Assembly: GCA_964455375.1 (NCBI GenBank)
Contig: CAYVXE010000069.1
Location: 1 to 23,159, forward strand
Direction of reading: 5' to 3'
Source: CAYVXE01 sp964455375
GTDB taxonomy: Bacteria > Zhuqueibacterota > Zhuqueibacteria > Oceanimicrobiales > Oceanimicrobiaceae
Length of the DNA: 23,159 bases
Part shown: one piece after another, positions 7,851-15,295 of the stretch
Layout of the letters: each line of letters starts with the position of its first letter
How positions within the stretch are numbered: position 1 is the first letter of the stretch
Program-made: the position numbers and the translations under genes
Notes under the pieces: generated by a model
What the model was told of the DNA's origin: nothing
Databases searched by the model: none
The model's input: only the letters and a program-made list of their open reading frames with translations

Positions 7851-7869
7851 GCAACTGTGTTCCAAAATA
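7851..7869. repeat. Partial copy of the composite repeat, upstream of the cupin gene
   Basis: GCAACTGTGTTCCAAAATA at this position matches the junction and left palindrome arm of the full copies at about 2517-2535 and 8452-8471. The right arm is missing. On the minus strand it reads TGGAAC-ACAG-TTGC and lies 38-51 bases before the cupin start codon. Confidence 0.6.
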
Positions 7870-7879
7870 AATCTGTAGG

Positions 7880-8057
7880 GGGTTGTCTAAAATGCCCCGG
7901 TTTGTCATTCCGACCGTAGAGAGGAATCTGGTAAGGAACTTATCATAATAACTTAATAAAAATAATTACTTATATTACAATCTGTCTCAGATCCAGATTT
8001 CTCCTCAGGCTTTCGCCTGATTCGAAATGACAATTATTTTGACTTTTTGGACAGCCC
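7880..8057. mobile_element. MITE-like non-coding element with terminal inverted repeats
   Basis: GGGTTGTCTAAAA at 7880-7892 and TTTTGGACAGCCC at 8045-8057 are inverted repeats matching at 11 of 13 positions. Inside them are further inverted segments: TGTCATT (7903-7909) with AATGACA (8026-8032), and AATCTGG (7925-7931) with CCAGATT (7993-7999). A TCAGGC-TTTC-GCCTGA hairpin sits at 8005-8020. The whole 178 bp could fold into one long imperfect stem and has no plausible coding frame. This is the architecture of a miniature inverted-repeat element. I see no convincing target-site duplication and no transposase in the window. Confidence 0.6.
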
Positions 8058-8085
8058 AGTATGCAAAAGACCTTCGTTAATTCCA

Positions 8086-8131
8086 ATTCGTAATTGAAGA
8101 TTCGTAATTAAAAGATTGAGCATCGGCACAC
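8086..8131. repeat. 46-bp direct repeat, left copy
   Basis: This segment is identical to 8509-8554 at 45 of 46 positions, with the last 39 bases (8093-8131) exact. Internally it contains two similar halves, each starting ATTCGTAATT. It lies 423 bases from the right copy, and the composite repeat copy 2 lies between them. Confidence 0.8.
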
Positions 8132-8285
8132 GGATTTCAAGGATAAAACGGATTAACACAAATTCCATCATAATAATCTAAAATCGACATTCGTCATTCC
8201 TTGTTCTGAAATCGATTTCTACGTTCAGACCTTCCCGCTCCACTGCATTGGTGATGTCTCAGCACTTCCCTCCCTGCGAGATCCT

Positions 8286-8485
8286 TTCACGAAACACCGA
8301 GGGTCACCGAGAAACACCGAAAAAGCGATGACAGATAATTCAACTCTCGCAAAGGCCACGAAGAGCGCAGAGAATTTGTACTCATTGTTAAACAAATGGA
8401 CATTTCAAACATCCGATCTCAGGCTTCTTTATTCGAAGTTGAAAGTTCCCGGCAACTGTGTTCCAAAAATAGAAATTTTGGAACA
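8286..8485. repeat. Composite dispersed repeat, copy 2
   Basis: The left module (AAACACCGAGGGTCACCGAG, then AACACCGAAAAA) and right module (TTCGAAGTTGAAAGTTCC, then GGCAACTGTGTTCC) match 2427-2549 in the same order. The right end forms TGTTCCAAAAAT (8459-8470) and ATTTTGGAACA (8475-8485) around AGAA, with one extra A compared with copy 1. About 80 bases in the middle, including TCTCGCAAAGGCCACGAAG, have no counterpart in copy 1. Together with its neighbours it fills 7814-8554, which holds no gene. Confidence 0.75.
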
Positions 8486-8508
8486 AGTAAAAAACAGAGT
8501 TAATGCTC

Positions 8509-8554
8509 ATTCGTCATTGAAGATTCGTAATTAAAAGATTGAGCATCGGCACAC
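8509..8554. repeat. 46-bp direct repeat, right copy, touching the queC stop codon
   Basis: This is the second copy of the 8086-8131 segment, differing at one base. It ends at 8554, immediately next to the queC stop codon at 8555-8557, so the repeat forms the 3' untranslated sequence of queC. Confidence 0.8.
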
Positions 8555-9241
8555 TCATTGATAACGCGGTCGCTTGGCGTAGGAAATGGGGTCGTTCACA
8601 CCGGCGATTTGAAAACCGCGCAACCGGAATCCGCAACTGTCACACACACCGCAGGCGATATCTTCACGCTGATAACATGACCAGGTCAGCTCAAACGGAA
8701 CTCCTAACTCCACACCTTTCCTGACAATTTCATCCTTTTTATAATGAATGATTGGTGTAACAATCTCCATCTTTGTACCCGGTTTGGTTCCGGCTTCAAT
8801 CACCTTCTCAAAGGCATCGTAAAACTCCCGCCGGCAGTCCGGATAACCGGAGCTGTCTTCTTCCACAGCTCCCACAAAGATTTTTCTGGCAGCGATCACC
8901 TCTGCCCAACTGGTGGCGACAGCCAATAAATTTGCGTTGCGAAACGGCACATACGATGTCGGGATTTCATCACTTTGCAGGTTGGCTTGCGCAACCGATA
9001 TCGTTGCATCTGTTAAACTGGATCCACCAATTTGAGCCAGATGTCCCACATCGACAATCAGTTTTTCTTCCACGTGATAAAATTCACTCAAAGCTTTAAA
9101 CGCCTTCAACTCACGCTTCTGAGTCCTCTGGCCGTAATTTAAATGCAACAACGCCACCCGGCAGGATTGGCTGGCAATGGCCAGCGTCACCGCGCTATCC
9201 ATCCCCCCACTGACCAGAACCACCGCGACGTCTTTGGCCAT
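8555..9241 (-). CDS. queC: 7-cyano-7-deazaguanine synthase
   Basis: QueC converts 7-carboxy-7-deazaguanine and ammonia to preQ0 using ATP, in queuosine synthesis for tRNA modification. The PP-loop SGGMDS is at residues 11-16. The zinc-binding cysteines are C189, C197, C200 and C203 (ACGVCDSC). The 228-residue length fits the family. The start at 9241 is chosen because the PP-loop normally follows within about 10 residues and AGGAAA lies upstream; an earlier in-frame start at 9292 would place 17 extra residues inside queF. The ATG comes one base after the queF stop, so the two are coupled. No queD or queE is in the window. Confidence 0.96.
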   Translation of the reverse strand: MAKDVAVVLVSGGMDSAVTLAIASQSCRVALLHLNYGQRTQKRELKAFKALSEFYHVEEKLIVDVGHLAQIGGSSLTDATISVAQANLQSDEIPTSYVPFRNANLLAVATSWAEVIAARKIFVGAVEEDSSGYPDCRREFYDAFEKVIEAGTKPGTKMEIVTPIIHYKKDEIVRKGVELGVPFELTWSCYQREDIACGVCDSCGFRLRGFQIAGVNDPISYAKRPRYQ

Positions 9242-9242
9242 A

Positions 9243-9590
9243 TCAGGTTTCCTTTTCATAAGATGCTTCAACCTCTGAGTAAATTCCACCACGAACGGTG
9301 AACTCCCCCTTGACCGTCATTTTTCTTGGAGCACAGGCCGCCACCAGTTCATCCAATATTTGGTTGACCACCGCTTCGTAAAAAATACCTTCGTTGCGGA
9401 AATCGAGAAAGTAATACTTCAACGCTTTCAGTTCCAGGCATTTTTTATCGGGGACGTATTGAATGGTAATGGTGCCAAAATCGGGCAGCCCGGTCATGGG
9501 GCAAACCGAGGTAAATTCTTTGTTGACAATCGTAATTTCATAATCCCGTTCGGGATATTTATTGTCAAATGTTTCCAAGCGTTCCATCAT
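9243..9590 (-). CDS. queF: NADPH-dependent 7-cyano-7-deazaguanine reductase, short type
   Basis: QueF reduces the nitrile of preQ0 to preQ1 with two NADPH, the step after QueC. This 115-residue form is the unimodular type found in Bacillus. The catalytic cysteine is C30 in SVCPMTGLPDFGT and the general acid is D37, seven residues later as in the B. subtilis enzyme. The substrate/NADPH motif LELKALKYY..FRNE is at about 53-69. The ATG at 9590 has GGAGG five to nine bases upstream, far better than the in-frame start at 9638. It precedes queC by one base. Confidence 0.96.
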   Translation of the reverse strand: MMERLETFDNKYPERDYEITIVNKEFTSVCPMTGLPDFGTITIQYVPDKKCLELKALKYYFLDFRNEGIFYEAVVNQILDELVAACAPRKMTVKGEFTVRGGIYSEVEASYEKET

Positions 9591-9647
9591 GTACCCTCCT
9601 TCGTAATTTAACCGCAAACTTAAGGAGGAAAGGGGCAAAAATCAAGT

Positions 9648-11659
9648 TCATTTTAATAAATTACGTGAGGAATCGGGCGCAGGTGATGTGGCGAAATGGT
9701 CAGTGGCAGGCACGTCGACCAATTTGCGCTGTTGCAGGACAAACTTTTTCACCCCTTCCGTTATGGCATCTGCCATGGAACGCAGAGCATTTTCACGCAA
9801 CAAAAACATCTCGTCCAGCGGATGCGTTAGAAAGGTTCCTTCTACAAGGCAGGAAAGAAAATCTGTCTGCCGTGTAACAAAAAACGGCGCTACTTTGCAG
9901 CCGAACGGCCGCAGTCTTAATTTTAACAGTTGCGAATAGACGCTGCGCGCCAGGTTTTGTGACTGCGAAAATGAAAAATAAGTAGCCGCTCCACGACCCC
10001 GCAGCGGGTCGGTATGAGCGCTTACCGAATTGTAATGAATGGAAAGAAACACATGCGTTCCGGCATCACGGGCAATTCTCACTCTCTCAGATAGCGTCAA
10101 ATTTTCATCACCCGTGCGCGTCATGATGACCTTGGCACCCAGGGCCCGCAAGCTTTTTGCTACATCCTGAGCCAGAAACAAATTCAGATTTTTTTCCTGT
10201 AAACCGGTGGCGCTGATAGCCCCCCCGTTGTCACCACCGTGTCCCGCGTCCACGGCAAAGATCAATCCTTTCAATAGTGAATCCGTACGAGTAGAGAAAA
10301 CCGGTGCCTTACGAATATTCAAATAAAGCCGGTCTCCCGAATACCAGGCGCGATATCCCCAGGATTGATTTTGGTTTAATTCAAACCGTAAGATGCAATT
10401 ATCGCCCTGCTGCTGTCGCACAATTCTCCGAACAATGTCACCACTGGTAGGATGCAAAATCCATTTAGGAGAATCTTCCACATGAAATAATGTGAATCTA
10501 AAAACCGAGGCAGCCTGACCGGACTGAACAACAAACGGCATTTTTTCCGACACAGCCATGTTAAAATACAACCAGTTTTTATCCTGCCAGACAGCGGGAT
10601 TTGCAATTTTAGCCAATTGAAATGGTGTGCCCGGCAATAACATCTCAAGCTTTTGAGAACGAACATACCCGAACGTTTCATTAGAAAATTTGATTTTTAT
10701 AAATCCGTTCTGATGACTGACAATTCTCACTTTAACATTTTTCGGCATTGTAAACCAGAAATCACCGTGAGGCTTTCTATAAACGGACGTCAAAGAATCA
10801 TNNNNNNNNNNNNNNNNNNNNNNNNNNNNNNNNNNNNNNNNNNNNNNNNNNNNNNNNNNNNNNNNNNNNNNNNNNNNNNNNNNNNNNNNNNNNNNNNNNN
10901 NATTGTAAACCAGAAATCACCGTGAGGCTTTCTATAAACGGACGTCAAAGAATCATGCGTCATGGCAATTCTGTAAGTCTGAGATGGTACGATGGTTACT
11001 TTTGCCGGCAATCGCGTTCTTACCACATCGCGGTCTTTACCTGTCAGCGTAATTTCAATGTTCGTCACTCTCTCACTTTGAACGTCCGGAATCAGAATTT
11101 CACCGCGATAAAATCCCGGCTTGTCATTGTTTTTGCTGGCCGGCACTTCTTGCAAGCGAACCACTTTGTCCAAACCGTCAATGCGGCAACTCGCACGTCC
11201 TCCCGGACTTCCCCAGAAAGATACCTTGAGTTTTTCCCCCGCAGACATAAAGACATCTGTTTGCGGACTTAACCTCTGTATGTTTATTCTGGTGGGTATC
11301 GATGGCAATGGAAGGGAATCATCGGTGCGAAATATTTTAAGATCTCTCTCAAGTGCTCCATTCCGGTCCCGCCCTTTAATTGCAATCGTATTCCAACCCG
11401 GTTGCAAATCCACCATTCCTACAAAAGCGCCGGAGGAATACACGTTCGTTCGCTTTCCCTGCACCCAAACCTTTGCACCTGTTAACGTTGACCCGGCAAA
11501 GCGAATACGGTCAAAATTCAAGGTATCACCGGAGACAGGAAAAACGACATGCAACCGCAGAGAGTCGGAAATAGTTTGAGTCTTGAGAAATTGAGAATAC
11601 AGTGGTAATTGGATTCCCGTGGACAACATGAAAATGATGTAAGCAAACCTGAATAACAT
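9648..11659 (-). CDS. N-acetylmuramoyl-L-alanine amidase (amidase_3), interrupted by an assembly gap
   Basis: As written, the gene is cut by 100 N at 10802-10901. The 55 bases on each side of the N run are identical, so the gap is an unmerged overlap. Removing 155 bases (the N run and one copy) gives 1857 bases, exactly 619 codons in one open frame of 618 residues. A signal peptide (about 1-23) is followed by beta-rich domains: an Ig-like segment with SGDTLNFDRIRFAGS, later an SH3-like and an AMIN-like region. The C-terminal amidase_3 domain has zinc ligands in DAGHGG, LQEKN and SIHYN and the catalytic glutamate in LVEGTF. It cleaves the amide bond between MurNAc and the stem peptide in the periplasm. 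A promoter lies 31 bases upstream. Confidence 0.93.
10747..10801. repeat. 55-bp contig-end overlap, left copy
   Basis: This stretch directly left of the N run is identical to 10902-10956 directly right of it. Both encode the same amidase residues (SVYRKPHGDFWFT). It is an assembly artefact and not a biological duplication. Confidence 0.95.
10802..10901. other. Assembly gap of 100 N (placeholder, true size about minus 55)
   Basis: Exactly 100 N lie inside the amidase gene. The flanks overlap by 55 identical bases, so no sequence is missing and the join should be closed by merging them. Confidence 0.97.
10902..10956. repeat. 55-bp contig-end overlap, right copy
   Basis: Identical to 10747-10801; see the gap entry. 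An odd length of 55 is a common k-mer size in de Bruijn graph assemblers, which leave neighbouring contigs sharing exactly k bases. Confidence 0.95.
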
Positions 11660-11697
11660 GATTGGTTGTCAATAGATTTTTTAAGCAATATGATTAT

Positions 11698-11726
11698 ATT
11701 ATAGGTATATTTTCACAAAAACTCAA
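11698..11726 (-). promoter_or_regulatory. Sigma-70-type promoter of the amidase gene
   Basis: Read on the minus strand, TTGAGT (11726-11721) is followed after exactly 17 bases by TATAAT (11703-11698). A start near 11691 would leave about 31 untranslated bases before the ATG at 11659. A second TATAAT overlaps it at 11698-11693. The -35 box begins at the end of the preceding terminator's T-tract, a compact terminator-promoter junction. No ribosome binding site is visible before the ATG. Confidence 0.55.
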
Positions 11727-11757
11727 AAAAAAATCCCTGGGCTTCCCGACCCAGGGA
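11725..11757 (-). terminator. Intrinsic terminator of the HAD / aldo-keto reductase operon
   Basis: On the minus strand TCCCTGGG (11757-11750) pairs perfectly with CCCAGGGA (11741-11734) around an eight-base loop, followed by nine T (11733-11725). This is a textbook Rho-independent terminator. It lies about 270 bases beyond the aldo/keto reductase stop, so it could also end a short unrecognised transcript starting within 11760-12024. Confidence 0.8.
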
Positions 11758-12024
11758 CTTCGAGGAGGAAGGGGAATAAATTAGGAGGTTACCCTTTCTA
11801 TCACCTTCCAAGCGCATTTGATAAGTAGAACAATTATTTTCTTTTATTTCTTCCCGTCATTCATAAAAAAATTATTTTTTTATGAATCGGTGTGCAGGTC
11901 TAAAAAAAAATTGTCATTTCGAGTCACCACGTTTCTTCCTGAGACCAAAAATCCGACCATAGCCGGATGATACACGAGATAAGCAGTTACAAGAATTACT
12001 AACTTAAATAACAATCTTTTAAGG
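11758..12024. other. Non-coding stretch upstream of the terminator
   Basis: Between the terminator and the aldo/keto reductase stop I see no gene. The plus strand has two AGGAGG motifs (about 11763-11768 and 11782-11787) in a purine-rich run. Complementary GGAAGG and CCTTCC segments could pair on the minus strand and place a stem before the terminator, as in a small RNA. GGTCT (about 11899-11903) and AGACC (about 11942-11946) bracket a TTGTCATTTCGA motif that also occurs inside the 7880-8057 element. A weak ATCCG/CGGAT hairpin lies near 11950-11967. Confidence 0.4.
11859..11887. repeat. Perfect AT-rich palindrome with 13-bp arms
   Basis: ATTCATAAAAAAA (11859-11871) and TTTTTTTATGAAT (11875-11887) are perfect inverted repeats separated by TTA. 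Either strand would give a hairpin rich in A:U pairs. It could be a weak bidirectional terminator, a protein-binding site or the end of an old mobile element. Confidence 0.7.
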
Positions 12025-12981
12025 TTAACATTCCGCTTCCGTTTGGGTCACAATTTTTTCGATTTCCTGTAGATCTACATGTGTGAGATGCCAGTTTGCG
12101 GCTTTAATCTGGTCATCGAGATGTTCCGGTCGACGTGCACCGCACAAGGCACAGGAGATTGCCGGATGTGCTAATACCCACGCAATTGCCAATTCAGTGA
12201 CGGTACGTTCAAAATTTGCGGCATAATCTTTTAGTCGTTGTATGATCCTTAAATTTCGTTCAAATGTTTTCCCATTAAAAAGCGGCTCCCGCCTTCTGAC
12301 CGTCTCCTTTAATTCTGAGTTCACATTAAATGTGCCGGTTAATAGTCCCTTGCATAACGTACTGTAATTGACAACACCAATGTTTTCTTTGTGACACACA
12401 GGTAAAAGCTGTACCTCCGCGTTGCGTTCAAACAAATTCAAAGGCGGTTGCAGTACCGCAAGGGGAATTAATTTGCGGTACGCTTCGAGCTGCTGCAGCG
12501 ACAGATTTGATGCGCCGAGAAACTTAACCTTGCCGGATTGTACACATTTCATTAAAGCTTCGGCAGTCTCTTCAATTGGCGTATCGACGTCCGGCCAGTG
12601 AATCTGATAGAGATCAATGACGTCGGTTTGCAATCGCTGCAGACTGGCATCTACTGCTTTGGCTATATATTCTCTGGAAAGATCGTGCCTGATTTTCCCT
12701 TTCTTGTTCCAGCGTAAACCAACTTTTGTGGCGATAAACACATCTTTACGCTTTTTGCCCAAAGCCTTAGCAAGCAGTTCCTCCGAATGGCCAAAACCGT
12801 AAAAATCTGCTGTATCAAAAAAATGAATGCCCAGATCAACTGCTTTCTGTATGGTACGGACAGACTGCTTATCATCCGGCTGCCCCCACCAGCGACCGCC
12901 CATAGACCACGTTCCCAACCCAATGGTTGAAACGTCGCAGCCAGTATGGCCTAACAAACGAGTCGGTAATTTAGTCGTCAT
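12025..12981 (-). CDS. Aldo/keto reductase
   Basis: The 318-residue protein is an NADPH-dependent TIM-barrel oxidoreductase of the aldo/keto reductase superfamily. The catalytic tetrad is complete: D56 (FDTADFYG), Y61, K86 (ATKVGLRW) and H128 (QIHWPD). LGTWSMGGRWWG near the N-terminus resembles the YajO/general stress protein 69 branch. The substrate is unknown; aldehydes, dicarbonyls or sugars are typical. It starts inside the last codons of the HAD gene (11-base overlap) with AGGTG eight bases upstream, so the two form an operon. Confidence 0.93.
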   Translation of the reverse strand: MTTKLPTRLLGHTGCDVSTIGLGTWSMGGRWWGQPDDKQSVRTIQKAVDLGIHFFDTADFYGFGHSEELLAKALGKKRKDVFIATKVGLRWNKKGKIRHDLSREYIAKAVDASLQRLQTDVIDLYQIHWPDVDTPIEETAEALMKCVQSGKVKFLGASNLSLQQLEAYRKLIPLAVLQPPLNLFERNAEVQLLPVCHKENIGVVNYSTLCKGLLTGTFNVNSELKETVRRREPLFNGKTFERNLRIIQRLKDYAANFERTVTELAIAWVLAHPAISCALCGARRPEHLDDQIKAANWHLTHVDLQEIEKIVTQTEAEC

Positions 12982-13660
12982 TTTGCAACACCTGCAAAAT
13001 GCGCTCGGTATCCTGGAAATTCATGAAAAGATAATCCGGCTGCGAATCACGCAATTCTTTGAGGGGAAAAAATCCCGTGGCCACCGCAATACTTTTTGCA
13101 CCGAAAGATTGTGCACAGGCAACATCCAGAGGCGTATCGCCAATAACGAAAACCCGCTGGGGAACGACGGAATGACCTGTTATTTCTTTGAGCCGGCGAA
13201 CAGCGACCGCGGGAAGATCATTCCGGAATTCCGAATCGTCCGCGAATGCCCCAAACTGAAAAAAATCATAAAGGCCGAAATGTTCGAGCTTGATCTTCGC
13301 CCCTTCCCGCCAGTTCCCGGTGAGCAAAGCGACAACAAATTGTGAATCGGCCATGACCGTGGTTAATATTTCTCTTATACCCGGCAGAATACATTTTCGG
13401 CTATTTTTCGCTGACAGTTCGAGTGTCAGCAATTCAAAATACTGTTTCTTAAACCGTCGTTCAAGGTCAAGCGTCCATCGCGTTTGTGCTTTCCCTAACG
13501 CATCCTTAAAAATCGCTCGATCAGTACGGCCGGCAAAGTCAACTCCATCCATACCATCTGCAACGTTGAAAATATCCACAAACGCTTTATTCATCGCTTT
13601 CCTGCCTGCGCCACCCGTTCTTATTAACGTTAAATCAATATCGAATAAAAGTAGTTTCAT
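12971..13660 (-). CDS. HAD family hydrolase, phosphoglycolate phosphatase-like
   Basis: The 229-residue protein is a haloacid dehalogenase superfamily phosphatase with a helical cap. The nucleophile and acid are D7 and D9 (LFDIDLTLI). Motif II is VALLTGNW near 112-119, and motif IV is VIGDTPLDVACA near 170-181. The segment between about 16 and 85 is the C1-type cap, as in phosphoglycolate phosphatase and related enzymes. The substrate cannot be assigned. It is the first gene of a pair with the aldo/keto reductase, overlapping it by 11 bases. No strong ribosome binding site is seen. Confidence 0.9.
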   Translation of the reverse strand: MKLLLFDIDLTLIRTGGAGRKAMNKAFVDIFNVADGMDGVDFAGRTDRAIFKDALGKAQTRWTLDLERRFKKQYFELLTLELSAKNSRKCILPGIREILTTVMADSQFVVALLTGNWREGAKIKLEHFGLYDFFQFGAFADDSEFRNDLPAVAVRRLKEITGHSVVPQRVFVIGDTPLDVACAQSFGAKSIAVATGFFPLKELRDSQPDYLFMNFQDTERILQVLQNDD

Positions 13661-13799
13661 CGAAATGAATGACCTGTCATTAAAACTTCCTGTTGAAATT
13701 GTCGCTTAAACATTGTAATTTATCATTAACGACACGAAAATCAAGGAAGAAAACATTCGCTCTGTAATATGTCAGTAGTGGTAGGGATGGGGGATGGGC

Positions 13800-13825
13800 T
13801 CATACTTCGACTTCGCTCAGTATGA
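13800..13825. repeat. Hairpin repeat near the second assembly gap
   Basis: TCATACT (13800-13806) and AGTATGA (13819-13825) flank a TCGACTTCGCTC loop. Motifs containing TTCGACTTCGCTCAG recur in intergenic DNA of many bacteria (from memory). A dispersed repeat here would explain why the assembly broke 30 bases further on. Apart from this, the possible coding fragment and the gap, 13661-14075 shows nothing I can name. Confidence 0.5.
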
Positions 13826-13854
13826 AGTCATTTTATTTTAATTGTAAGCTTCAT

Positions 13855-13954
13855 NNNNNNNNNNNNNNNNNNNNNNNNNNNNNNNNNNNNNNNNNNNNNN
13901 NNNNNNNNNNNNNNNNNNNNNNNNNNNNNNNNNNNNNNNNNNNNNNNNNNNNNN
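13855..13954. other. Assembly gap of 100 N of unknown true length
   Basis: Exactly 100 N. Unlike the gap at 10802, the flanks share no overlap, so real sequence of unknown length is missing, possibly including most of a gene. Confidence 0.97.
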
Positions 13955-14038
13955 ATTCAGGTCGAAGCGGGGAACGACATTTTCGCCCGTCTCAACCTTC
14001 TGCAAAAATCATATTTTCCTGCCGATATTTATTTTTAA
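13955..14038 (+). CDS. Possible 3' end of a gene lost in the gap
   Basis: The frame beginning at the gap edge reads 27 codons (IQVEAGNDIFARLN, then LLQKSYFPADIYF) and stops at TAA 14036-14038. Its residue mix looks more protein-like than the other frames, and it ends 37 bases before the DUF1207 gene on the same strand. The evidence is only composition and context, with no family recognised. It could be chance. Confidence 0.3.
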   Translation: MQVEAGNDIFARLNLLQKSYFPADIYF

Positions 14039-14075
14039 TGAAGGACTCACTCAACAAAACAAATAAGATAAAATC

Positions 14076-14951
14076 ATGAAATTCAGAAATCTTTCACTGC
14101 TGTTACCCTTTCTTCTGCAAATTATTTTCACTCACCATCTCACTGCCCAGGAAAATCATTCCGGCTTCACTCTTTTTCCACAACAGCGCTTATTCGGGAG
14201 ACTCCTGGCGGATCCCGCAGAAGTGCAATTAAGTGCGAGGCTGCTCATGCAGCGGAATCAATTTGCCGGTAATATGGGGTATTCTGTCGGGCTCATCCAA
14301 TTTAATATCAGGAATACACCTGTACAAATTCGTATGGAAGGAAACACACTTCTGGTAACGAAAGTCAAAACGCCGGACTTTCCGGTGCAATCAACCGACT
14401 TCACCGTCGGGCTGCCCATTGAGTTACAAATACATCATGTGGAATTGAAAACACGGATTGCACATATCAGCAGCCATCTCGGCGACAACTTTAACGGCAT
14501 CGACGACGTGAATGACTCAATAGACGCATTCGGGAATGAAAGAACTTATTTCACCGTACCCAAAAAATTCAGTAAAGAGTTTGTGGAAGTATTGACCGCT
14601 TTCAACGTTAAAGGGGTACGATTTTACGGCGGAGGAATTTGGGATTTTCATATCGTACGCAATCCTTCCGACCTTAAAAGCCAATCTGTTTTGACCCTGC
14701 ACTATGGCATAGAAAGCATATTTCTGAAACCCGGTCAATTCATCCAGCCCTACATTGCCGCGGATATCAAACAAAAAGAAGAATTCAACTGGCATCTGGA
14801 CACCAATGTGCAGGCAGGAATTACGATTAATAATAGGTATCTGCGGCGAATGCGATTTGCAGTTGAATGGTACCGGGGGTTTTCGAGTCAGGGACAGTTC
14901 TTTCGCAGAAAGGAAAACGATCTGAATCTAATGCTGACATTCGATTTTTAG
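14076..14951 (+). CDS. DUF1207 family secreted/outer-membrane protein
   Basis: The 291-residue protein has a signal peptide (about 1-25, ending LTAQ). The mature part matches DUF1207 (PF06727): LFPQQRLFGRLLADPAEVQLS at the start, HISSHLGDNF in the middle, VRFYGGGIWDFHI, and a C-terminal series of alternating strands finishing in LMLTFDF. The terminal phenylalanine and strand pattern suggest an outer-membrane beta-barrel. The function is unknown. The product is shorter than some family members. Its last four bases overlap the convergent STAS gene. No good ribosome binding site is visible, and it may be the second gene of a unit starting in the gap. Confidence 0.82.
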   Translation: MKFRNLSLLLPFLLQIIFTHHLTAQENHSGFTLFPQQRLFGRLLADPAEVQLSARLLMQRNQFAGNMGYSVGLIQFNIRNTPVQIRMEGNTLLVTKVKTPDFPVQSTDFTVGLPIELQIHHVELKTRIAHISSHLGDNFNGIDDVNDSIDAFGNERTYFTVPKKFSKEFVEVLTAFNVKGVRFYGGGIWDFHIVRNPSDLKSQSVLTLHYGIESIFLKPGQFIQPYIAADIKQKEEFNWHLDTNVQAGITINNRYLRRMRFAVEWYRGFSSQGQFFRRKENDLNLMLTFDF

Positions 14952-15292
14952 AATGCACGCAATGCTTCTTCTTCACTCTGCCAGTGCGGCATATATTTTG
15001 TAATGCCAACCATGTCGAAAATTTTTTGAAAATGCTCGGTGAGTCCACAACCCGACAATGATTGATTCAGTTTTCGGCTTTTCGTCAAAATGCCGATAAT
15101 GATGGCCATCCCGGCACTGTTTATGTAGGAAACGTTCTCGAAATTAAAACAAATTTTCTTGAATCCTTCACTTGAAACCTCCCGGTAACTCTCTTCAAGA
15201 ATTTTTTCTGAGAAACTTGTCACTTCGCCGGAAACAACTAAAACCGCAATGTCGTTTATTTTTTTTATTTCAACCTGTGTTGTCTGCTGCAT
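14948..15292 (-). CDS. STAS domain protein (anti-sigma factor antagonist type)
   Basis: The 114-residue protein is a single STAS domain (SpoIIAA/RsbV type). The usual phosphorylation site is S59 in VSYINSAGMAIIIGIL, and GEVTSF near 22-27 and GLTEHFQKIFDMVGI near 83-97 are also typical. Such proteins release sigma factors or other partners when dephosphorylated. No anti-sigma kinase or PP2C phosphatase is in the window, so its partners lie elsewhere. AGAAGG lies seven bases before the ATG. It starts three bases after the glycosyltransferase stop and is the last gene of the long minus-strand run. Confidence 0.92.
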   Translation of the reverse strand: MQQTTQVEIKKINDIAVLVVSGEVTSFSEKILEESYREVSSEGFKKICFNFENVSYINSAGMAIIIGILTKSRKLNQSLSGCGLTEHFQKIFDMVGITKYMPHWQSEEEALRAF

Positions 15293-15295
15293 TAA

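Noticed and set aside
8328..8534. Plus-strand frame of 68 codons
   Set aside because: It runs through composite repeat copy 2, so any open frame is a by-product of the repeat sequence.
9591..9647. PreQ1 riboswitch before queF
   Set aside because: The 57-base spacer lacks the preQ1-I stem-loop and A-rich tail. Only an ordinary GGAGG is visible.
14038..14079. Thirteen-codon frame between the gap fragment and the DUF1207 gene, overlapping stop and start codons at both ends
   Set aside because: The TAATG and ATGA overlaps are suggestive of coupling, but the peptide is short and lysine/asparagine-rich, with no ribosome binding site. Chance is likely.
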